Assembly: GCA_964508135.1 (NCBI GenBank)
Contig: CAZDSU010000023.1
Location: forward strand, 1 to 64,000
DNA length: 64,000 nucleotides
DNA from: UBA6168 sp964508135
GTDB taxonomy: Bacteria > Bacteroidota > Bacteroidia > Chitinophagales > Saprospiraceae
Direction: 5' to 3'
Each line of letters opens with the position of its first letter. Positions within the stretch are counted from its first letter, which is position 1. The position numbers and the translations under genes were made by a program. The notes beneath the pieces were generated by a model. It was not told the DNA's origin. It ran no database searches and saw only the letters and a list, made by a program, of their open reading frames with translations. Shown here in pieces: positions 9,001 through 14,881 of the stretch.

Positions 9001-9408
9001 TTCGACCGCATCACCGAGCGAGGCGGCGTGTTGGGGGCGATGGAGACGATGTACCAGCGTGGAAAAATCCAGGAGGAGAGCCTGTACTATGAGCACCAGA
9101 AGCACAGCGGCGAATACCCCATTATCGGGGTGAACACCTTCCTGAGCAGCACTGGCTCGCCGACCATCCTGCCCCGTGAGGTCATCCGCTCAACGGAGGA
9201 GGAGAAGCTGGCGCAAATCACTACAGTGGAAAATCTGAAAAAAGCCAATGCCGGCAAGGGCGCTGCGGCGTTGAAAACCCTGCAACTCGCCGCCCTGCAC
9301 AACGAAAATATCTTCGGGGCACTGATGGAAGCGGTGAAAAACTGCTCGCTGGGCGAGATTACGAATGCGCTGTATGAGGTGGGGGGGCAGTATCGGAGGA
9401 ATATGTAA
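6010..9408 (+). CDS. icmF: Fused isobutyryl-CoA mutase (B12-dependent acyl-CoA mutase)
   Basis: IcmF fuses three parts that are separate in other mutases. The N-terminal cobalamin-binding domain (about 14-145) has SLFDGHDAAIN, TSYQGGHNE and a glycine-rich FGGGGG. A MeaB-like GTPase chaperone follows, with P-loop GTGGAGKSS near 216. The substrate-binding and TIM-barrel mutase region (about 560-1132) has PYTAGVF rather than the PYPTMY type of methylmalonyl-CoA mutase. It interconverts isobutyryl-CoA and n-butyryl-CoA, or a related branched acyl-CoA pair, by radical carbon-skeleton rearrangement. The 1132-aa length is normal. Odd: a perfect palindrome encodes about ten residues between the first two domains, and about 8095-8420 has strikingly AT-rich codons. 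Confidence 0.93.
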   Translation: MQEVQPYHPHHKIRLVTAASLFDGHDAAINIMRRIMQASGAEVIHLGHNRSVQEIVNTAIQEDVQGIAITSYQGGHNEFFKYMHDLLRERGAGHIKIFGGGGGTILPSEIEELHQYGISRIYSPDDGRHMGLQGMINDLLKQCDFPVGINLNGEVRRVTDLTGLKNLSGLAVPIARMISAAENDAEHFEKAIRPQLQAVFDKNPVLKNTPVLGITGTGGAGKSSLVDEILRRFLLDFDSKTIAIISVDPSKRKSGGALLGDRIRMNAVNNERVFMRSLATRQSNLALSKYVQSAVEILKAAGFDLVVLETSGIGQSDTEIIDHSNVSLYVMTPEFGAASQLEKIDMIDFADLIAINKFDKRGAQDALRDVRKQYQRAHQLWTKDVDEMPVVGTIASQFNDPGTNVLYAKMMKLLVEKTGADLKSDFHAAEEMSEKIFIIPPHRTRYLSEISENNRKYDAWARKQAELAGKAYALKVSVAATSGDLKAGLTKIYEEIYGEIDASVRKIIEGWEAKKANYASDEFIYEVRGKKIAVPTKWKSLSGTMISKVLLPRFKDWGEIVRWCLQENVPGEFPYTAGVFEFKRKGEDPTRMFAGEGAPERTSRRFHYLSKGMPANRLSTAFDSVTLYGEDPHPRPDIYGKIGNSGVSICCLDDAKKLYSGFDLCAPNTSVSMTINGPAATICAFFMNAAIDQQCELYIREHKLEHLVENKLVELYDNKGIKRPSYLGDIPEGNNKLGLLLLGLTGDMILPADVYKPLKEKALNAVRGTVQADILKEDQAQNTCIFSTEFSLKIMGDVQQYFSDNKVRNFYSVSISGYHIAEAGANPITQLAFTLSNGFTFVEYYLSRGMNIDDFAPNLSFFFSNGVDPEYAVIGRVARRIWAKAMKEKYGANERSQMLKYHIQTSGRSLHAQEIDFNDIRTTLQALYAIYDNCNSLHTNAYDEAITTPTEESVRRAVAIQLIINHELGLAKNENPLQGAFIIEELTDLVEAAVLAEFDRITERGGVLGAMETMYQRGKIQEESLYYEHQKHSGEYPIIGVNTFLSSTGSPTILPREVIRSTEEEKLAQITTVENLKKANAGKGAAALKTLQLAALHNENIFGALMEAVKNCSLGEITNALYEVGGQYRRNM
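6487..6517. repeat. In-frame palindrome inside icmF
   Basis: Two perfect 14-bp arms (GACCTGACAGGTTT and its complement) around three A residues. They encode DLTGLKNLSG in the linker between the B12 and GTPase domains. Hairpins of this sequence type are common intergenic repeats in Bacteroidota, to my knowledge. Confidence 0.85.
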
Positions 9409-9411
9409 ACG

Positions 9412-9735
9412 ATGAAAAACGTAATCACAGTTACGAACTTGACACTGATATTCGCAACGGCTTATGCCATCTGGTTTTTGAGCGCCTACCTCTATTTGGG
9501 TACCGAAGATATGCATGAGCAATTGAAAGCTGAATTGCCAAGAAGTTTCCTGGAACGTGCAATTATGCCGCTTGCATTATCGGCCATATTCTCTGTGTTG
9601 TTAGGGCTGGTTAACTCACTGGTGGCCTATTTCTCAAAAATCATAGAAAAGCCTTATCCATTGAAAATCGCTGGTCTAGCTTTTATTGTTTGTATATCAT
9701 CTGGGTTGTTTGGGGTTGCCGTCTTCTTTTGGTAA
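9412..9735 (+). CDS. Small three-helix membrane protein
   Basis: A 107-aa protein starting three bases after the icmF stop. Three hydrophobic segments are visible: residues about 5-28, 45-68 and 80-105, the last ending in GVAVFFW. The loop between the first two is acidic. No conserved motif is recognised. Position suggests co-transcription with icmF. It ends about 70 nt before a strong bidirectional terminator. Function unknown. Confidence 0.6.
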   Translation: MKNVITVTNLTLIFATAYAIWFLSAYLYLGTEDMHEQLKAELPRSFLERAIMPLALSAIFSVLLGLVNSLVAYFSKIIEKPYPLKIAGLAFIVCISSGLFGVAVFFW

Positions 9736-9804
9736 TTGACTGTTACGAATGCACTTTACAAGGTTGGGGCAATACCAAAAGAATACGTAAGACCTCTTTT
9801 CAGT

Positions 9805-9846
9805 AAAAAAAGCGGGTCGCCCACGTATGGGCGACCCGCTTTTTTT
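9805..9846. terminator. Bidirectional Rho-independent terminator
   Basis: Perfect 19-bp inverted repeat (A-tract, AGCGGGTCGCCCA, loop CGTA, mirror arm, T-tract). It serves the plus-strand icmF transcript and the convergent minus-strand DUF3078 gene. Confidence 0.95.
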
Positions 9847-9863
9847 ATGCCAATTGGCCAGAT

Positions 9864-10817
9864 TTACTTCGACCCAATCGCATATGACAACCCAATCAGA
9901 TAATACATCTGCAACGGATTATCCGTCTTTCCAGCGGCCAGTGCCTCCTGCTTGTTGCTGCGCAGGCCGAGGTCGAGGCCAATTCCTATGCCTTTGTATG
10001 CGGTGGTGAAGCCGTTGACCCAAGTCCAGTTGTGTAGGTCGCTGCCCTCGTAGCTGAAGAAGCTGGAGAGGTTGGATTTCCAGGCGATACCCTTCGTAAT
10101 TTGGCGCTTGTAGTCTGCCACGACCTTGCAGCCGAGCGATGATTGATAGTCAAAACCTTCGCCGTCGGAGAACACGAAGTTGTAGTTCAGTGGGTGGACT
10201 ACAACGACGAGGTCGGTGACGGGTGTCCAGGTGGCACCGGCTCCGAGGTCGAGATAGCCAGGGTTGTTTAATTTGTCATCAAGCATGGAGGTGCGGTACT
10301 CGCCCAAGGTGGATAACGCTATTTTTTCAGACAATTTGTAGCCGAACAAGGAGGTGATATTGAAGGCGTCAGCGGCCACTTGCAGGGTATCGGCATCCTC
10401 GTCGCTGTCTTTGTTGTCAAACTTCAACCAGCCCAGCGTGAGGTTGGTGCCGTTGCGCCAAAAGTACTTCTTCTGCTGGAGGTTTGCGAACCCATTTGCC
10501 GAGAGGCCGATGGTAACAGCTTGAGTGTTGGGCGTACCCTTGGAGTACCAATTATTGAAGCCGGAGAAGTTAAGACCGAGGTTCCCAAGTGCGCCCACGT
10601 CCCAGCGAGGGTATGGCGTTATTTTTTCAGTCAGGTCGGCCACTTCGGATTTCAGCGCGCCAACTTTGCCGGTCAGTTCAGCCAACTGGGCTTCGAGTGG
10701 TGCGAGCTGTGCTTCCTTTTCGGCTTTAGCAGCTTTGAGTTCTTCCGTAGTTTGCGCTTGTATTGCGAAGCAACATGCCATCATGGCAAGTAAGGTGAGT
10801 GAAACTTTCTTCATCAT
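9864..10817 (-). CDS. DUF3078 outer-membrane protein
   Basis: A 317-aa secreted protein: signal peptide with hydrophobic core and AIQAQ cleavage region, then a coiled-coil of about 45 residues (alternating K, E, L and Q), then an all-beta domain opening with RWDVGALGNLGLNFSGFNNW and ending in YYLIGLSYAIGSK. Repeated aromatic-ended amphipathic strands indicate an outer-membrane beta-barrel. DUF3078 is confined largely to Bacteroidota and has no assigned function. Upstream of it lies the mechanosensitive channel gene on the same strand. Confidence 0.85.
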   Translation of the reverse strand: MMKKVSLTLLAMMACCFAIQAQTTEELKAAKAEKEAQLAPLEAQLAELTGKVGALKSEVADLTEKITPYPRWDVGALGNLGLNFSGFNNWYSKGTPNTQAVTIGLSANGFANLQQKKYFWRNGTNLTLGWLKFDNKDSDEDADTLQVAADAFNITSLFGYKLSEKIALSTLGEYRTSMLDDKLNNPGYLDLGAGATWTPVTDLVVVVHPLNYNFVFSDGEGFDYQSSLGCKVVADYKRQITKGIAWKSNLSSFFSYEGSDLHNWTWVNGFTTAYKGIGIGLDLGLRSNKQEALAAGKTDNPLQMYYLIGLSYAIGSK

Positions 10818-10875
10818 AGTTCAGAAGTGTTATTTTAAGTTGATTAATGAATCGTGGTAGTGGCGAACCAGCTTG

Positions 10876-11697
10876 TCAGTTAACCAGCCTATCGTTGGAA
10901 AAGATTTCCACCTTGTCAGACGTGAGTTTCATTAAAGGTATCACAATTATTTTCCCCTCGCCTTGCAGGGTCAGGGAGGTGCTGTCCATCGCAATTACCC
11001 GGCCCTTTGAGCCATCAATCTGGATGTAATCGCCAATTTTTACTTTGTTTTTGCTGTAAAATGAGGCCAGGAAATTGGACATGGTATCCCTGGATGCGAA
11101 GCCGTACCCGATGGAAAACGCCAGTACGACGCCACCGAGGATGACGGTCAGGTTGGAGGTTATCAGCGAGGTTTCGATGCTCGCTTGTGCCAGTGCGCTG
11201 ATGGTCAGCGTCAGGAAAATCAGGTAGAAAACAAAGTTTGCGATGATTTTGCCGGAAGAAATACCGAGGGCGTTGGTGGTAGCAAGCACGATATTCTTTA
11301 CGAATTCGGCGAGGTAAATACCGAAGACAAACAGTGCCAGTGCGGACAGCAGTTTCGGGAGGTAGGAAATCAGGTCCTTTACCATCTCCGAAACGATGGG
11401 CACGCCCAATACGTCGGTGGCCATCATCAAGAAGACCAAAATCAATACATAATATGCCAGCTTGGATAAAAAGACGCTTAGCTTGACCTTAAATCCTGCT
11501 TTTTGTGCGAACTCGGTCTCGTTTATTTTTTCGCCAAACCTGTCAATTTTCAGTCCGGTGAATAGTTTTTCCAGTGCCTTTGAAACGAATTTCGCTATGC
11601 CCCAACCTATTGCTAAAACGATAGCTGCCTTGGCAATATCTACAGCGGCGGATGCAAATTGGAAAATTACTTGCTTGATTACTTCGACTACTTCCAT
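10876..11697 (-). CDS. MscS-type mechanosensitive ion channel family protein
   Basis: A 273-aa inner-membrane protein. Hydrophobic helices near residues 12-35, 72-95, 105-130, 140-165 and 175-205 are followed by GYGFASRDTMSNFLASFY, the family's TM3b-like segment, and a short beta domain (KVKIGDYIQIDGSKGRVIAMD) with the VKIGD signature. These channels gate under membrane tension and release solutes. The C-terminal cytoplasmic domain is shorter than in E. coli MscS. It sits between the sigma-factor pair and the DUF3078 gene on one strand. Confidence 0.88.
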   Translation of the reverse strand: MEVVEVIKQVIFQFASAAVDIAKAAIVLAIGWGIAKFVSKALEKLFTGLKIDRFGEKINETEFAQKAGFKVKLSVFLSKLAYYVLILVFLMMATDVLGVPIVSEMVKDLISYLPKLLSALALFVFGIYLAEFVKNIVLATTNALGISSGKIIANFVFYLIFLTLTISALAQASIETSLITSNLTVILGGVVLAFSIGYGFASRDTMSNFLASFYSKNKVKIGDYIQIDGSKGRVIAMDSTSLTLQGEGKIIVIPLMKLTSDKVEIFSNDRLVN

Positions 11698-11779
11698 GCT
11701 GATTGTCTTGTTTTTGTTATTTAAAGTGTATCGAAAATAAAGAAACCCTGTGTGGCGGGAGCGAGTAAAGCTGGGTTTT

Positions 11780-12085
11780 TTAGTGTGTTAAATCGTCGTC
11801 GTCGTGGGGTAATGTGCCTGCCATGCCCGGTGTGGGGCTGTCAGCGTCGGGACCTGGCGTTCCTTCGGTGATTTCGTTTTTCACGGCTTGGTCAAGTTCA
11901 TTGACGGTGCCGCCCAAGGTCAATATGAACATTTCGAAGACCTTCGGGATGTACAATTCCATGGCCTGCCCCATCATGGTCAATATCTGCAAACTACCGA
12001 GGATGTGCTCTTCGATTTCGGGTGGCGGCGGAAACATCAGTGCATCCTCCTCCATTAATTGCTTGAAACTGTTTGTAGTGCTCAT
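11780..12085 (-). CDS. Unknown small protein downstream of ECF sigma factor
   Basis: A 101-aa acidic protein. The N-terminal half carries MFPPPPEIEEHIL and an amphipathic, methionine-rich stretch (about residues 30-58). The tail is disordered and ends in a run of aspartates. It starts 28 nt after the sigma-factor stop on the same strand, the place where an anti-sigma factor is often found. There is no clear membrane helix and no ASD/zinc motif, so an anti-sigma role is only a guess from position. Confidence 0.55.
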   Translation of the reverse strand: MSTTNSFKQLMEEDALMFPPPPEIEEHILGSLQILTMMGQAMELYIPKVFEMFILTLGGTVNELDQAVKNEITEGTPGPDADSPTPGMAGTLPHDDDDLTH

Positions 12086-12113
12086 GACTTCACACGATTC
12101 GATGGATAATTTT

Positions 12114-12686
12114 TTAATCTCCGGGGAATAGTTCTTCGTATACCATTTGGGCTTTGTGTTTTGCTCGTTTGATTTTCATTTTGATGGCGCTCTCGGTCTT
12201 GTCCAGCATGTTCGCTATCTCCTTTATTTGCAGGTCATCCTGGTATTTCATCAATAGTATGGCCTTGTCGCCAATGGGGATATTCTCCAGCACCACCCTC
12301 AGGCGGTCGGACTGCATGGTCAAAAGTGCCTCGTCGTGCACGTCGTCAACCATATCTGGGAGGCGTTCCATGTCGTCGGAGAAAATATCTCCAGTCTTTT
12401 TCTTCTTTCGAATAACATCAATGCAATAGTTGTACGTGATGGAATACACCCAGGTCGAAAACTTGGCCTGCTCGGCGAACTGGCCGAGGTTCAAGAAAAT
12501 CTTCATGAAAATGTCCTGTGCTGCGTCCCTCGCCAAATGCTCCTCCTTCAGCAGCGAAATACACTTGCCGTACACCTTCCCAGAGTACCTCCGGTAAAGC
12601 GCGGTAAAATGGCTTGCGTCTTTCGTTGCAAGGTATCTCCTTATCAAGTCTATGTCCTGTTCCTTGGAAATGTCTTCTGTTCCCAT
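12114..12686 (-). CDS. ECF-type RNA polymerase sigma-70 factor
   Basis: A 190-aa sigma factor with only regions 2 and 4. Region 2: DAAQDIFMKIFLNLGQF, then FSTWVYSITYNYCIDVIRKK, the core-binding and -10-melting helices. Region 4: IGDKAILLMKYQDDLQIKEI then MLDKTESAIKMKIKRAK, the helix-turn-helix that reads the -35-like element. Length and layout fit an ECF factor controlling a small regulon, perhaps including itself and the next gene. The start ATG is followed by the usual acidic N-terminus. Confidence 0.9.
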   Translation of the reverse strand: MGTEDISKEQDIDLIRRYLATKDASHFTALYRRYSGKVYGKCISLLKEEHLARDAAQDIFMKIFLNLGQFAEQAKFSTWVYSITYNYCIDVIRKKKKTGDIFSDDMERLPDMVDDVHDEALLTMQSDRLRVVLENIPIGDKAILLMKYQDDLQIKEIANMLDKTESAIKMKIKRAKHKAQMVYEELFPGD

Positions 12687-13330
12687 TAAACTGGCAAGTG
12701 CAATTTTCCTACGGCACGAATCTTTAAATAATTAACGACTCGCTACCTAAAAGATTGGTTTTCAATTGATTACTCCAAAGCCGCTTTCGAAAAGTTTGCA
12801 CGAAAATAGGAAAACTACCACTTCTGGCGGGGGATATGTGTTTTTTGACGTGAAACGGGTAGGGCGGGTACGTTTTTTTGAAATATTTTCTCGCAGCGGA
12901 AAAAGGAAGTAGAATGGCCTGTCCAAATGGCAAAAAAAAGAGGTAGCGCTCTTGTAGCACCACCTCAGCCCTAACCAAATAAAACCAAATTATTTATCTT
13001 CGATTCGCCAAAGCAGGAATGGCCTTGGTTGAATTTTTTAGCTTGGTGTAAAAACTACTCTTAGTTTCTAAGCGCTAAGGTAAAATGATTTTAAATAAAC
13101 ATGCAAGACTTTGCCTAGTTTTTTTTTAAAAAAAAGATAATTTCTGTGGCTAGAAACGAAAACTGCCCCAAAAACAGTGAGACAAAACCCAAAAGGCAGT
13201 TTAATTTTTTGAAGAAACCAAAATGAGGCATTTATTATTCCGAAGTTTGGCTTTGAAATAATATCAAAAAAAAATCTCCTATCATTCAAAAAAAATAAAA
13301 ATCCTACTGGGTTTTTCAAAAAAATAAAAA
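12687..13330. other. Long AT-rich divergent intergenic region
   Basis: About 640 bases between the minus-strand sigma gene and the plus-strand peptidase. Two short minus-strand frames (84 and 83 codons) lack any protein-like composition and I reject them. Seen instead: an A-tract-flanked hairpin at 12932-12966, an A/T palindrome near 13120-13136, and an AAACTGCC...GGCAGTTT stem at 13160-13202 followed by a T-run. No convincing full promoter is found. Confidence 0.6.
12932..12966 (-). terminator. Minus-strand terminator-like hairpin
   Basis: Read on the minus strand: an 11-bp stem with two mismatches (GAGGTGGTGCT / AGCGCTACCTC), a 5-nt loop and eight T residues. No protein gene lies directly upstream on that strand, so it would end a leader or small RNA read from about 13.0-13.3 kb. 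Confidence 0.45.
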
Positions 13331-14737
13331 ATGAGCAGACAAGTCCTAAATCGCTGGATTTACCTTTTTCTTAGTGTATTGCCTACGATTAGCCTTTTTT
13401 CACAAGCCAAAACGAACAACAACGAGGATGCCCTTTTCATCCGCCAAATCCACGACGTGGCGCTGACCGAAGGCCGCTGCTACCCTTGGCTCCACCATTT
13501 GACAAAAAAAATTGGCGCAAGGCTGGCTGGCTCCCCGCAGGCCGCTGCCGCCGTCGAATATACTTACCAGATGCTCGATACACTTGGCCTCGACTCCGTC
13601 TGGCTGCAGCCCTGCACCGTGCCGCATTGGGTTCGGGGCGAGCAAGAGGTTGTGCGCATTGCCCAATCGGACATGGGCACGGTGGAACTACGGGCACTGG
13701 CACTCGGCAATTCAGTCGGCACCGGCGAGGCGGGAATTTCTGCCGAGGTAATCGGAGTGATGGGCATTGACGAGCTTGAAAAACTCGGCGAGGCCAAGCT
13801 CAAAGGCAAAATCGTCTTCTTCAACCGCCCGTTCGATGCCACCAAGCTCAATACTTTCGAGGCTTACGGAGGTGCCGTTGACCAGCGGGCCTACGGCGCT
13901 TCCGAGGCAGCCAAGTTCGGGGCCATCGGTGTGTTGGTACGCTCCATGGCCTCCGGCCTGAACGATGACCCGCACACTGGCGGCCTCGTTTACAAGGACG
14001 GTCTGCCAAAAATCCCCGCTTGTGCTATCTCCACCAACGATGCTGAATTGCTCGGTCGCCTTTTGAAAAAAAGCCCCGTGAAAGTGTACATGCGTACCAA
14101 CTGCGAACAACTTGCGGAGCGCCCATCTTACAACGTCATTGGCGAAATCAGGGGCAGCGAGCATCCCGACGAAATCATCGTGGTGGGTGGCCACCTCGAC
14201 TCCTGGGACGTGGGCGAAGGCGCACACGACGACGGTGCTGGCTGTGCGCAATCCATGGATGTTTTACAGGTATTTAAACGGCTGAATTACAAGCCAAAAC
14301 GCACCATCCGCTGCGTACTTTTTATGAACGAGGAAAACGGCCTGCGGGGTGGCACAGCCTACGCTGGCGAGGCCAAGCGCAAGGGTGAGCATCACGTGGC
14401 TGCCATCGAGAGCGACCGGGGCGGCTTTGTGCCGAGAGGTTTCACTGTGGACGGCGAAGCAGCTGTTTTTGCCGAAAAATTTCCGCTAATGCAGCCGTGG
14501 CATTCTGTGCTCGAACCCTACGGGCTGCACATCAAGAAAGGCGGTGGCGGTGCCGATATTTCACCTTTAAAACCACAGGGCGTTTTGCTAATTGGTTTTG
14601 AGCCAGATTCGCAACGCTATTTCGACTTCCACCACACCGAAGTGGACGTTTTCGAGTCGGTGAACAAGCGGGAGCTGGAATTGGGCACTGCCGCCATGGC
14701 CAGCCTCATTTTTTTGATGGATAAATACGGATTGTAG
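13331..14737 (+). CDS. Secreted M28-family zinc metallopeptidase (carboxypeptidase Q-like)
   Basis: A 468-aa exported peptidase. The signal peptide (LFLSVLPTISLFSQ) is followed by a helical lead-in, an inserted PA-like domain (about 110-245) and the M28 catalytic core. Zinc-ligand motifs are visible: GGHLDSWDVGEGAHDDGAG near 286 (His and Asp), NEENGLRGG (Glu-Glu), IESDRGG (Asp) and FHHTEVD near the end (His). It should remove N- or C-terminal residues from peptides in the periplasm or outside. Codons are GC-rich like its neighbours. The carB promoter begins about 20 nt after its stop. Confidence 0.9.
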   Translation: MSRQVLNRWIYLFLSVLPTISLFSQAKTNNNEDALFIRQIHDVALTEGRCYPWLHHLTKKIGARLAGSPQAAAAVEYTYQMLDTLGLDSVWLQPCTVPHWVRGEQEVVRIAQSDMGTVELRALALGNSVGTGEAGISAEVIGVMGIDELEKLGEAKLKGKIVFFNRPFDATKLNTFEAYGGAVDQRAYGASEAAKFGAIGVLVRSMASGLNDDPHTGGLVYKDGLPKIPACAISTNDAELLGRLLKKSPVKVYMRTNCEQLAERPSYNVIGEIRGSEHPDEIIVVGGHLDSWDVGEGAHDDGAGCAQSMDVLQVFKRLNYKPKRTIRCVLFMNEENGLRGGTAYAGEAKRKGEHHVAAIESDRGGFVPRGFTVDGEAAVFAEKFPLMQPWHSVLEPYGLHIKKGGGGADISPLKPQGVLLIGFEPDSQRYFDFHHTEVDVFESVNKRELELGTAAMASLIFLMDKYGL

Positions 14738-14760
14738 GGGGATTAAAAAGCTGGGCTGCA

Positions 14761-14791
14761 TTTGCCGCCCAAGTTTTTCATGTTACCTTTG
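14761..14791 (+). promoter_or_regulatory. carB promoter (TTTG-N19-TACCTTTG)
   Basis: Exact Bacteroidota -33 (TTTG, 14761-14764) and -7 (TACCTTTG, 14784-14791) elements separated by 19 nt. Transcription should begin near 14798, upstream of the leader hairpin. Confidence 0.75.
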
Positions 14792-14813
14792 CGCCCCGGA
14801 ACGAAGTAAGACC

Positions 14814-14857
14814 AGACTTCCCATTCGCCAGTAGGTGGAATCGGAAGTCTTTTTTTA
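14814..14857 (+). terminator. Intrinsic terminator in the carB leader (attenuator candidate)
   Basis: An 8-bp outer stem (AGACTTCC / GGAAGTCT) encloses an inner imperfect stem (ATTCGCC / GGTGGAAT, loop AGTA), followed by seven T residues. It lies downstream of the predicted carB start site and about 25 nt before the ATG. It therefore sits inside the carB leader and does not merely end the peptidase transcript. Confidence 0.7.
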
Positions 14858-14881
14858 AAAAAGCAAACCGAACTGCATCAC

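Noticed and set aside
12724..13319. Two minus-strand frames of 84 and 83 codons in the sigma-peptidase gap
   Set aside because: Composition follows the AT-rich DNA (F, K and I runs), no conserved pattern, and one overlaps a terminator-like hairpin.
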